Below, in pieces: positions 5,846 to 11,978 of a stretch of DNA of 11,978 bases. The translations under genes and the position numbers were made by a program. The stretch is taken from NCBI GenBank assembly GCA_030040395.1, contig JASHTU010000326.1, forward strand, positions 1-11,978, written 5' to 3'. Numbering within the stretch: position 1 is the stretch's first letter; each line of letters begins with the position of its first letter. The notes under the pieces are model-generated. The model saw only the letters and a list, made by a program, of their open reading frames with translations. It had not been told where the DNA came from and made no database searches. The DNA is from Acidobacteriaceae bacterium. Lineage in GTDB: Bacteria > Acidobacteriota > Terriglobia > Terriglobales > Acidobacteriaceae.

Positions 5846-8059
5846 CTACGCTTTCGCCACTTCCACCAGCGTCGAGTAAAACGTGGCTCCCGCGCCGATG
5901 TCGGTAAGCCGCTCACTGGTCAGGGCGTTTACATTCGTTCTCCCCGGGCTCAGCTTGGCCCAATCCAGGCTCGCAGCCACCACCCCGGCGGGCAAACTCG
6001 AGTTGAGTTTCGCCGTCAGCTCCAGCGCGCCGCGGTCATTGAAGACGCGCACCAAGTCTCCCTCCGCGATCCCGCGCGGGCGCGCGTCCTCGGGATGCAT
6101 TTCCAAGCGTTGCTTCTTCTGCTCCTCCATCTTCCGATGCCCGGCAAGATTGGCGAATGTTGAGTTCAAGTAGTTGTCCGCCTTGCGCGGCAAAAACTCT
6201 AGCGGATAGCGCGCCGCCCTCTCACCCCAGCGCGATTCGGCCGGCGGCGTAAAAGCGGGCAGCGGATCGGCCCCGGACGCCGCCAATGTTTCCGAGTAAA
6301 ATTCGATCTTCCCTGTCGGCGTCTCCAGCGGTCCCGAGCAGTACGGCAGAAAGCCCTCGCGATGGAAGCTCAGCGGAATGTGCCCGCATTCCTCCAGCGC
6401 CTCGAAAGAGACGTTCTCCATGCCGGGGTTGGTCGAGCGTCCATCCGGTCCGGGCGCCAACGCCTGCCGGACCATCTCTTCCGGCGTGTCGCGGAAGCAT
6501 GCCTCGGTGAATCCCATGCGCTGCGCGAGCTGCCCGAAGAGCCACACGTTCGAGCGCGCCTCACCCACCGGCTCGATCGCCTGCTTCGACAGCTGCACAA
6601 AATAGTGCCCGTAGGCACCCTGAATGTCCATGTGCTCCAGAAACGTCGTCGCCGGCAGAATAAAGTCCGCGTAATCCGTCGTGTCGGTAAAAAAGAGCTC
6701 GTGAACCACGGTAAAAAGATCGCCGCGCGCCAGCCCGCGCCGCACCGCGTTCTGATTGGGAGCCTCGGACCCCGGATTCGCGTTGTAGACAAACAGCGCA
6801 TGCACCGCGGGCCCATCCCCGTCCAAGCCGCGAGTCTCAAATCCCTCAGCTCTCGGCGTCTCGTTTCCTTGTTCCCTCGTTCCCTCGTTCCCCTGTTCCC
6901 TGCTTTCCAGCGCCAATCCCAGCGTAGACATATTCACCATCCGCGCTTCCCGCCCCAGGGTCGAAGCCAGCGCCAGGTCGGGCCTGCGCAGCGTCTGCTC
7001 GTTCCACACAAACGCGCCCGAGGTCGAAAGCTGCCCGCCCCCGCCGCGGTATTTCCACGCTCCGGTCAACGCGGGCAGCATGGCGATCGCCCTCACCGCC
7101 GCCCCGCCATATTCCGCGCGCTGCACGCCGTAGTTCAGGCGGATCGCCGCCGGCCGCGTGGTGGCGTACTCCCGCGCCAGCCGTTCGATCTCCGCCGCCG
7201 TCATGCCGGTCCATCCAGCCACACATTCCGGCGTGTACGCGCGGGCGCGTTCTGCAAGTTGCTCGAACCCGTGCGTCATCGCGTCAATGTAAGCGCGGTC
7301 TTCCCGGCCCTCGTCGAGAATCACGTGCATCATGCCCAGCGCCAGCGCCGCGTCTGTACCCGGCCGGATCGGGATATGCCAGTCGGCCAGCGCCGCCGTC
7401 CGCGTGCGGTAGGGGTCAATCACGATCAGCCGCGCCCCGTTGCGCCGCGCCTGCTCGATCATCGGCCACAAATGCACATTGTTCCCATGAATGTTCGCTG
7501 CCCAAGCCACGATCAGCTTGGCCAGCCGGAAGTCCTCCGGCGGCGTTCCCAGCTTTCTCCCGTACACCAGGTTCCACGCCTGGCCGCCCGCCTCAGAGCA
7601 GATGGTCCGGTCCAGCCGGCTCGCGCCCAGCCGATGGAAAAACCTCCGGTCCATCGACCCGTAGCCCAGCACTCCCGTCGTACCCGCGTAGCTATACGGC
7701 AAAATCGACTCCGGCCCGTATCTCTCGCTGATTTCCGCCAGCCGCGCAGCAACCGCGTTTAGAGCCTCATCCCAGCTCACCCGTTCAAAGGCCTCGTGCT
7801 CGCGTCCCCGCGTCAGCGGAGCCTTGGCTATGCCCGCCTTCCGCCGCAAGGGATACAAAATCCGGTCCGGCGCGTACACGCGATCCAAATACTTCGCCAC
7901 CTTGCCGCACAAAAATCCCTGCGTCATCGGCTGCCCGGGGTCGCCGGCCACTCTCACGGCGCGGCCTTCCTCGTTCACCGTCACCAGCACCGCGCACGAG
8001 TCCGGGCAATCGTGCGAGCAGACAGTGTGAATCACGCGTAAGGGCGAAGCGGCGGCCAT
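5846..8059 (-). CDS. Molybdopterin-dependent oxidoreductase (DMSO-reductase superfamily catalytic subunit)
   Basis: This 737-residue enzyme should bind a 4Fe-4S cluster and a bis-molybdopterin cofactor; its substrate cannot be read from sequence. The N-terminal cluster motif is Cys14-x3-Cys18-x3-Cys22 with Cys51 in GFLCGK. SWDEALN (95-101) opens the Molybdopterin domain. Cys154 in DRTICSEAGG lies near where NapA-type enzymes carry their Mo-ligating Cys, so it is my candidate metal ligand. Other blocks are IVIDPYRTRTA (212-222), FVYNANPGSEAPNQN (423-437), HELFFTDTTDYADFILPATTFLEHMD (453-478 region), and a C-terminal dinucleotide-binding domain from about 617, including GIAEGDLVRVFNDRG (663-677). 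There is no twin-arginine signal and no electron-transfer or membrane partner nearby, so it is probably a soluble cytoplasmic enzyme. I start at ATG 8059, just before IHTVCSHDC; the open frame continues upstream to 8263 but encodes no family-like sequence and would overlap the murJ start. Residues about 386-403 come from an 8-bp tandem repeat. Confidence 0.88.
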   Translation of the reverse strand: MAAASPLRVIHTVCSHDCPDSCAVLVTVNEEGRAVRVAGDPGQPMTQGFLCGKVAKYLDRVYAPDRILYPLRRKAGIAKAPLTRGREHEAFERVSWDEALNAVAARLAEISERYGPESILPYSYAGTTGVLGYGSMDRRFFHRLGASRLDRTICSEAGGQAWNLVYGRKLGTPPEDFRLAKLIVAWAANIHGNNVHLWPMIEQARRNGARLIVIDPYRTRTAALADWHIPIRPGTDAALALGMMHVILDEGREDRAYIDAMTHGFEQLAERARAYTPECVAGWTGMTAAEIERLAREYATTRPAAIRLNYGVQRAEYGGAAVRAIAMLPALTGAWKYRGGGGQLSTSGAFVWNEQTLRRPDLALASTLGREARMVNMSTLGLALESREQGNEGTREQGNETPRAEGFETRGLDGDGPAVHALFVYNANPGSEAPNQNAVRRGLARGDLFTVVHELFFTDTTDYADFILPATTFLEHMDIQGAYGHYFVQLSKQAIEPVGEARSNVWLFGQLAQRMGFTEACFRDTPEEMVRQALAPGPDGRSTNPGMENVSFEALEECGHIPLSFHREGFLPYCSGPLETPTGKIEFYSETLAASGADPLPAFTPPAESRWGERAARYPLEFLPRKADNYLNSTFANLAGHRKMEEQKKQRLEMHPEDARPRGIAEGDLVRVFNDRGALELTAKLNSSLPAGVVAASLDWAKLSPGRTNVNALTSERLTDIGAGATFYSTLVEVAKA
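6862..6901 (-). repeat. 8-bp tandem repeat inside the oxidoreductase coding sequence, five units
   Basis: On the plus strand five octamers follow each other: CGTTTCCT, TGTTCCCT, CGTTCCCT, CGTTCCCC, TGTTCCCT, and a decayed sixth may follow (6902-6909). On the coding (minus) strand they read as AGGGAACG-like units. Because eight is not a multiple of three, each unit is read in a different frame, which yields an eight-residue protein period (EQGNEGTR then EQGNETPR). The array lies in a linker between VNMSTLGLAL and VHALFVYNANP, which relatives normally join with only a few residues. Confidence 0.8.
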
Positions 8060-8065
8060 GCCGTC

Positions 8066-8071
8066 ATTGTA
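8066..8071 (-). promoter_or_regulatory. -10-like TACAAT 6 nt before the oxidoreductase start codon (possible leaderless promoter)
   Basis: Read on the minus strand, TACAAT is followed by GACGGC and then the ATG at 8059. Transcription normally begins about 7 nt after a -10 element, so the transcript would begin at or next to the start codon. No Shine-Dalgarno-like sequence precedes the ATG, which fits leaderless translation. No good -35 element is visible. Confidence 0.4.
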
Positions 8072-8230
8072 GGCCAAAGCGCACCGCGCGCTCACATCCC
8101 GGCCCGACGCAAAGCCCCGGGCAACCCCACGAGGAACCCGCCATCCAAGCCATAACCATCCCGTCAGCGCGCAGGCAGCAGTCCCGCCGTGCAAAGAATC
8201 CTCACCCCCCCGGCCCACTCGCATCCCCGG

Positions 8231-8236
8231 TAGAAT
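8231..8236 (+). promoter_or_regulatory. -10-like TAGAAT 8 nt before the murJ start codon (possible leaderless or near-leaderless promoter)
   Basis: TAGAAT matches five of six -10 consensus positions and is followed by CGAGATAA and the GTG start. A transcript beginning 6-9 nt downstream would have a leader of 0 to 2 nt. No Shine-Dalgarno element is present, and no -35 element is evident in the C-rich sequence upstream. Confidence 0.4.
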
Positions 8237-8244
8237 CGAGATAA

Positions 8245-9891
8245 GTGACAGGCTCGTCCTCAACTCAACCCGCTCCGCGCGCCTCTTCCTGGTGGCTGCG
8301 CGGTCTGCGGCTTCTCCATCCCTCCTACGCGCACAGCGTTTTTTCGGCCACCGTGATTCTCATGGTGTCCACCTTCCTGTCGCGCATCATCGGCCTGGTG
8401 CGGACAAAATACATCGTCTGGCTCTTCGGCAGCGGCGTCTCGGCCGACGCCTTCAACGCCGCCTTCGTCCTGCCCGACATGATCTCCTACTTCCTCGTCG
8501 GCGGCGCCGCCTCCATCACCTTCGTCACCATCCTCACCCGCTATCGCGAAACCGGCCGCGAAGTCGAGGGCGAGCGCTCGCTTTCCGTCATCCTCACCAC
8601 GATGTACCTGGTGCTGGGCTCGGCCATCGTGCTGGCTGAAATCTTCGCCCCCTGGTACGTGCGCTGGTGGTTCAACGGCTTCGACCCTCACAAGGCGGCG
8701 CTCTGCACGCTCCTCACCCGCATCCTGCTGCCCGCCCAATTGTGCTTCTTCGCTGGCGGCGTCTTTGGCGCGGTCCTGCTGGTGCGCAAGCAGTTCAGCG
8801 TGCAGGCCGTGGCCCCGCTCATCTACGGTCTCGGGACCATCGTTGGCGGACTGCTGCTGGTCAAGCGCATCGGCGTCTCCTCGCTCGCCATCGGCACCGT
8901 TGGCGGAGCCGCCTGCGGTCCGCTGCTCCTCAACTGGTTCTTCGCCCGCCGCGCCGGCGCCCACTATCGCTTTCTCCTCGACTGGCGTGACGAAGGTCTG
9001 CGCGAGTGGGTGCGCCTCTCTTTGCCGCTCATGGCCGGCGTTTCGCTCGTCACCGCCGACAACTGGATCATCGCCCACTTCGCGTCCAAAATCGGCGGCG
9101 CCGTCTCCCTCATGAGCTACGCAAAGCAGTTCTTCACCGCGCCCATGGCCATGCTGGCCCAAGCCGCCGGAGCCGCATCTCTGCCCTTCTTCGCCAGCCT
9201 CTGGTCCCAGGACCGCCGTTACGAATTCGCCGTCAACGTCGCCGACTCGGTCTCCCGCGTCGCCTCGCTCGGGCTGCTCGCGGCCTCCATCATGGTCGCC
9301 CTCGGCCGCCCCGCCATCGACCTCGTCTTTACCGGCGGCCACTTTTCCACGGCCGAGGCCAACGTCTGCGCCCTCTACTTCGCCGTCTTCTCGCTTTCCC
9401 TGTTTCTCTGGTCCGCGCAGGCCATCTACTCGCGCGCCTTTTACGCCGCTGGCAACACCTTCGTCCCCATGGTCGCGGGAACCATCGTCACCGCCGTCTC
9501 CCTGCCCATCTATAACGCCCTCTTCCACTGGCAGGGCGCCGTGGGTCTGGCCATCGCGTCGGACATCGGCATCGCCATGCAAACCCTCAGCATTGCCGTC
9601 CTGCTGCACCACCGGCGCATGGTTTCGCTCGCCAGCCTCGACTTCACTGAGATGGGCCGCTGCCTGCTCGCCGCGCTCTTGGCTGGCGCCGCGGTCGCGC
9701 TTCTCGTCTGGGGATTAGGCGCGCTCCTCCACCACCTGCCCGGTTCGGGCCTCCCGCGCCAAACCCGCTGGGCCGACCTCGAAATCGTCCTCGTCGGCAG
9801 CGCCCTCTGGCTGGCCGCGGCCAAGTGGACGCTCGAAAAAACCGGTTCCTCCCTGCCCCGCGTCGCCATGCGCCGCCTAGGGCTAGGCTGA
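8245..9891 (+). CDS. murJ: Lipid II flippase MurJ (MviN family)
   Basis: MurJ is an integral membrane protein of the MOP exporter superfamily that flips lipid-linked peptidoglycan precursors to the outer face of the cytoplasmic membrane. The 548 residues are somewhat longer than the E. coli protein (~511), mainly through a polar N-terminal extension of about 29 residues. The first membrane block matches the family: SRIIGLVRTKY with Ser46, Arg47 and Arg53 corresponding to E. coli Ser17, Arg18 and Arg24, and SADAF with Asp68 corresponding to Asp39. About 14 hydrophobic segments follow, including the LVGGAASITFV and PMAMLAQAAGAASLPFFA stretches typical of the family. The start is a GTG without a Shine-Dalgarno sequence but with a close -10-like box; the next in-frame ATGs fall at residue 40 and later, inside the first membrane segment, so GTG 8245 is preferred. 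It is divergent from the oxidoreductase and convergent with the PPC-domain gene, so probably monocistronic. Confidence 0.93.
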   Translation: MTGSSSTQPAPRASSWWLRGLRLLHPSYAHSVFSATVILMVSTFLSRIIGLVRTKYIVWLFGSGVSADAFNAAFVLPDMISYFLVGGAASITFVTILTRYRETGREVEGERSLSVILTTMYLVLGSAIVLAEIFAPWYVRWWFNGFDPHKAALCTLLTRILLPAQLCFFAGGVFGAVLLVRKQFSVQAVAPLIYGLGTIVGGLLLVKRIGVSSLAIGTVGGAACGPLLLNWFFARRAGAHYRFLLDWRDEGLREWVRLSLPLMAGVSLVTADNWIIAHFASKIGGAVSLMSYAKQFFTAPMAMLAQAAGAASLPFFASLWSQDRRYEFAVNVADSVSRVASLGLLAASIMVALGRPAIDLVFTGGHFSTAEANVCALYFAVFSLSLFLWSAQAIYSRAFYAAGNTFVPMVAGTIVTAVSLPIYNALFHWQGAVGLAIASDIGIAMQTLSIAVLLHHRRMVSLASLDFTEMGRCLLAALLAGAAVALLVWGLGALLHHLPGSGLPRQTRWADLEIVLVGSALWLAAAKWTLEKTGSSLPRVAMRRLGLG

Positions 9892-9950
9892 CCGGTCACG
9901 GCTACAACACTTCTCCTTCCGCTGTATGCCGAAGCCGGAAATTGAAGCGT

Positions 9951-9969
9951 CGATTCCCTCAAAGAATCG
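9951..9969 (+). terminator. Weak stem-loop downstream of murJ, possible terminator
   Basis: CGATTC and GAATCG form a perfect 6-bp stem with a 7-nt loop, followed after two bases by the short run ATTTTC. It lies about 60 nt past the murJ stop in the 181-bp spacer between two convergent genes. The stem is short and the T run poor, so this is only a candidate. The rest of the spacer holds nothing else I can assign. Confidence 0.25.
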
Positions 9970-10072
9970 CCATTTTCGATTGGAGTTGCAAGGGCTTCAT
10001 GTGAAGGAGAAGCGCTCTCGGGGGTGGGGATAACGGATCGCCCCTCGACCATCGCCATCCCCGCACGCGCTC

Positions 10073-10678
10073 TTATCGGTACGAGCTGTCGTCGAGGCGG
10101 CTGAAATTCACGTCGTTCATCACCCCGATGGTGACAATCGCGAAAGTGAACACCTGCGTTCCCGGTTCCAGATGCCCGGCAATCACGCGGTCCGGAGTCG
10201 CCAGCGTAATGTGCGGATGGATTTTGCCGTCGATGACATACCCGTTCATGCTCACCAGATCCGCCCCCAGAGTGGGATTGGTCTCGTAGGTGTCCTGCGA
10301 AGGCAGCGTCCGGTTGCTGACCTGGTGAAGCTGGTAACCCCGCACCGATCCCACCGCGGCCAAAATCACGCCGTTCTGGATGTGTTCCTGCTTCACCATC
10401 TGGTTCAGCCCCGCCAGCAAATCGGTCTTGTATTTGAACCGCAGCACCACGATGCGATCGAAATGCCCGGTGATCGCGTACACATCCGGAACCGCGCTGC
10501 TGTTCGGCTTCTCACCCCCGGCCGGCGCCTGATGCGCAATCATCCTCCGCGTCTCTTGCGCCTGAAGCAAACTCGCCGTCGTCAAAGCCAGCACCGCCAT
10601 CCCTGCTGCAATGCCCATCCGCCAACCCGCCCCATGCCGCCCAACGCCGCGCGCCATCCTGGTATTCGCTATAGCCAT
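10073..10678 (-). CDS. Exported PPC-domain (DUF296) protein
   Basis: The 201-residue protein has a long signal peptide (about 1-40: Arg-rich start, hydrophobic core, LLQA before Gln41) and a single PPC domain, also called DUF296 (about 68-190). The domain shows FKYKTDLLAGLNQMVKQ, IQNGVILAAVGSVRGYQLH (100-118) and HPHITLATPDRVIAGHLEPG (154-173), with His154, His156 and His169 in the places where the family keeps its clustered histidines. In plants PPC domains sit in AT-hook DNA-binding proteins. Bacterial ones are small trimers of unknown job, and a secreted one is unlikely to bind DNA. No AT-hook is visible. A strong GGAGGGG element lies just upstream of the ATG and decides the start. A TATTCT hexamer at 10719-10724 (minus strand) might be its -10 box. 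The gene stands alone, with no clear partner. Confidence 0.85.
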   Translation of the reverse strand: MAIANTRMARGVGRHGAGWRMGIAAGMAVLALTTASLLQAQETRRMIAHQAPAGGEKPNSSAVPDVYAITGHFDRIVVLRFKYKTDLLAGLNQMVKQEHIQNGVILAAVGSVRGYQLHQVSNRTLPSQDTYETNPTLGADLVSMNGYVIDGKIHPHITLATPDRVIAGHLEPGTQVFTFAIVTIGVMNDVNFSRLDDSSYR

Positions 10679-10826
10679 GAATTCCCCTCCGTTTCCCTTA
10701 TCTCAAAAGAGCGGCATCAGAATACCAGCGCAGGCGGAGTGAATCACTTTGGCGCCTGGGAGGTTGGCGAGCAGCCCCAGGCCAACCATCGCGAATCCGC
10801 CACCCAGCCTGCCTCTGCGCGCTATC

Positions 10827-10868
10827 GTGCTGAGCACCCTGAGCGCAGCGAAGCGGACGAAGGATCCG
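10827..10868. repeat. Dispersed-repeat-like element (CTGAGCG-AGCGAAG-GATC type)
   Basis: The block opens with the near-palindrome GTGCTGAGCAC, continues CCTGAGCGCAGCGAAG and ends CGAAGGATCCG, with CGAAG present twice and CGGA/TCCG able to pair. I recognise the pattern 'CTGAGCG(C)AGCGAAGGATC' as one that recurs between genes in many soil and freshwater bacterial genomes. Only one copy is in this window, so the repeat status is from memory, not from this sequence. Confidence 0.4.
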
Positions 10869-10938
10869 CGGTTGCTTGTACAGTTTTTCCAGGGCAGCAG
10901 GTTTCCCGTAATAACCGCATCGCCGACCAACCCGTCCC

Positions 10939-10998
10939 GACCTCGTCTCTTTTGTCCTCCGCCTCTGCCGGGAAGGGGAGGAGGAGCAAGAAGACGTC
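10939..10998. repeat. Imperfect long inverted repeat
   Basis: GACCTCGTCTCTTTTGTCC(TCC) on the left can pair imperfectly with GGAGGAGCAAGAAGACGTC on the right around a GC-rich loop (GCCTCTGCCGGGAAGGGG region). The inner TCCTCC/GGAGGA arms are perfect; outer pairing has several gaps and mismatches. It lies about 70 nt downstream of the pentapeptide gene's stop and could help terminate it, but no T run follows. Confidence 0.3.
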
Positions 10999-11035
10999 CT
11001 CAAAATTAAAGGAAACAGAGAGACGTAGAAGCCCT

Positions 11036-11051
11036 CGAAGATTTTTCTTCG
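11036..11051. terminator. Small perfect hairpin just downstream of the pentapeptide gene
   Basis: CGAAGA and TCTTCG pair perfectly around a TTTT loop, about 20 nt past the stop codon of the minus-strand pentapeptide gene. The position suits a terminator, but on the minus strand no U tract follows the stem, so the function is uncertain. Confidence 0.25.
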
Positions 11052-11069
11052 CGGAAATACCCTGAATCT

Positions 11070-11978
11070 TTACTGCACTGCTCTCGACTTGCAAGGTTGG
11101 AAACCAAGCTGGTCTTTTGGCGGCGGATCATTCTTAAACCACTCTCGAACTGCAAGGGGCAACTGCGCGTCCTGCCAATTGCTTCCACGGAAGTCGAAGC
11201 TGATCATTCCTAGGTCATCTGAAAATTCCCGGGCATCTGACAGATCCAGAGGTCTCGTAGCATCCATCTTGGCGGTCCACGCGACGTACCCCTCTTCTAT
11301 ATTCCAACCACCTGCGGACCTGTTCGGAAATGCCCATGAATGGGAGCCCCTAGCAGAAACTTGAGCGATCTGAATTCCTCGCAGGTCCGTTCCCTTGAGG
11401 TTCGCTCCTTGAAAATCCGGGGCGTTTTCCGGTAAGGCTGGCGCCGGCCATTGATAATGGTCAACGGTGATGAAGAAGAGAGTGTGGCCTGTGAAATCGG
11501 CCCCACGGAGGTCGGCGCAATCGAACTTCGGCATTTTAAGTGGGTACTTGATAAGGCCCTTGGCTGGCCAACGACGCATCTGCCAATCAACGTAATCTCG
11601 ATGCATCCCGAACCTACCCATCTCGCGTGACAGAGTGAATTTGGCGTTGCGCAGATCCGCACGTACAAACTTTGTGCCGGCCAGATTCGCCCCGTTGAAA
11701 GAATCACCAACCAGCGTCGCTTCTGTGAAATTGGTATCGGCCAGTATGGCGTCGTCAAAGCTGATATCCGAGAGATTTAACCCTGTTAGGTCAGACGCCC
11801 CAAGATACGCTCCTCTGAAATCGTGCGAACGGGCCCCCTTGCGAAGCAAAGCAACCATGGACTGGGCAACCGCACGCAACCCCGCGCCTGTCTCTGGGTC
11901 TTCTTCGAATCGCTCCACGGAATCCGGAAGCGTGTTCCAAACGTCTTGAGCTTGCACGAGGCTTCGGCTGGTTTCTAC
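11070..11978 (-). CDS. Pentapeptide-repeat protein (5' end beyond the window)
   Basis: The frame stays open to the window edge (303 codons). A GTG at 11957 could start a 295-residue protein but lacks a ribosome binding site, so I treat the gene as partial. Numbering from that GTG, residues about 46-109 are a run of A(D/N)LxX-type pentapeptides (FRGAYLGASDLTGLNL, FNGANLAGTKFVRADLRNAKF), which fold into a right-handed quadrilateral beta helix. A loop rich in Arg, Trp and Tyr (110-144) interrupts it, then repeats resume at 145-157 (FDCADLRGADF) and 181-196 (FQGANLKGTDLRGI), with a last FDFRGSNWQDAQL near 254-266. No signal peptide or membrane segment is visible. The role of most such proteins is unknown; a few shield DNA gyrase, but nothing here supports that specifically. 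GC is clearly lower than in neighbours (one 60-base line at 11521 is 52%, against 72% for one in murJ), suggesting acquisition by transfer. Confidence 0.8.
   Translation of the reverse strand, partial: VETSRSLVQAQDVWNTLPDSVERFEEDPETGAGLRAVAQSMVALLRKGARSHDFRGAYLGASDLTGLNLSDISFDDAILADTNFTEATLVGDSFNGANLAGTKFVRADLRNAKFTLSREMGRFGMHRDYVDWQMRRWPAKGLIKYPLKMPKFDCADLRGADFTGHTLFFITVDHYQWPAPALPENAPDFQGANLKGTDLRGIQIAQVSARGSHSWAFPNRSAGGWNIEEGYVAWTAKMDATRPLDLSDAREFSDDLGMISFDFRGSNWQDAQLPLAVREWFKNDPPPKDQLGFQPCKSRAVQ

Larger units (their letters stand above)
10679..11069. other. 391-bp non-coding spacer with repeat-like elements
   Basis: I see no convincing gene here. Minus-strand open frames cross it, but they lack ribosome binding sites and recognisable domains. 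Its PPC-gene side should hold that gene's promoter; an AGTGA-A-TCACT palindrome at 10738-10748 is a possible operator. The middle holds a CTGAGCG...GAAGGATC repeat-like block, then an imperfect long inverted repeat and a small perfect hairpin near the pentapeptide gene's end. Such material is typical of intergenic clutter in large soil-bacterial genomes. Confidence 0.5.

Noticed and set aside
6862..6909. CRISPR-like array reading of the octamer repeat
   Set aside because: Units are 8 bp with no spacers and lie inside a coding sequence; nothing CRISPR-associated is nearby.
6362..7762. 466-codon plus-strand open frame opposite the oxidoreductase
   Set aside because: Arg/Pro/His-rich composition without motifs, fully antisense to a gene with clear conserved blocks.
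8060..8263. Upstream extension of the oxidoreductase frame by 68 codons
   Set aside because: The extra residues are Arg/Gly/Ala-rich without family similarity, precede the conserved IHTVCSHDC start region and would overlap the murJ promoter and start.
8260..9612. 450-codon minus-strand open frame opposite murJ
   Set aside because: Its product is almost only Glu, Asp, Gly, Ala and Arg without domains; it is the antisense shadow of a GC-rich membrane-protein gene.
9910..10012. Inverted repeat CTTCTCCTTC / GAAGGAGAAG in the spacer after murJ
   Set aside because: The arms are 83 nt apart, too far for a terminator, and the purine/pyrimidine-biased sequence can occur by chance.
10703..10930. Minus-strand frame ending in a hydrophobic stretch (GLGLLANLPGAKVIHSA...) within the spacer
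   Set aside because: No ribosome binding site, passes through the dispersed-repeat-like block, and no recognisable family; at most a gene relic.

Overview
This is a GC-rich bacterial window of mostly chromosomal housekeeping genes, with one partial gene cut by each edge. Several signs point to a soil-type Acidobacteriota: coding GC is roughly two thirds, there is an exported Ig-like protein of a kind common in that phylum, and short degenerate tandem repeats sit beside and inside genes. This assignment is an inference from gene style. No rRNA or other phylogenetic marker is present to confirm it.

Left part (1-2607): the start of ruvA (Holliday-junction branch migration) lies directly behind kbl (glycine C-acetyltransferase) on the minus strand, 6 nt apart, as a likely operon. 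A small catalase-related heme peroxidase is transcribed divergently from kbl and has a recognisable promoter and a strong ribosome binding site.

Centre (2608-8263): an exported Ig-like protein is followed after 7 nt by a pabB-pabC fusion, which carries both steps from chorismate plus an ammonia donor to 4-aminobenzoate for folate. Facing it is a cytoplasmic molybdopterin oxidoreductase of the DMSO-reductase superfamily. A 7-bp tandem repeat lies between these convergent genes. A different, 8-bp tandem repeat lies inside the oxidoreductase reading frame, in a linker between conserved blocks; this is the most unusual observation in the window. The oxidoreductase and murJ (lipid II flippase) diverge from a 185-bp spacer, and both have a -10-like hexamer so close to the start codon that leaderless transcription is plausible.

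Right part (8245-11978): murJ converges on a gene for an exported PPC/DUF296-domain protein. A 391-bp non-coding stretch follows, with a dispersed-repeat-like element and imperfect stem-loops. The window ends in a pentapeptide-repeat gene of clearly lower GC, probably acquired, whose 5' end lies outside.

I see no CRISPR array, tRNA, insertion sequence, prophage or defence locus, and no coherent multi-gene novel system. The points worth following are the intragenic octamer repeat, the membrane-segment insertion splitting an Ig-like domain, and the paired leaderless-looking starts.
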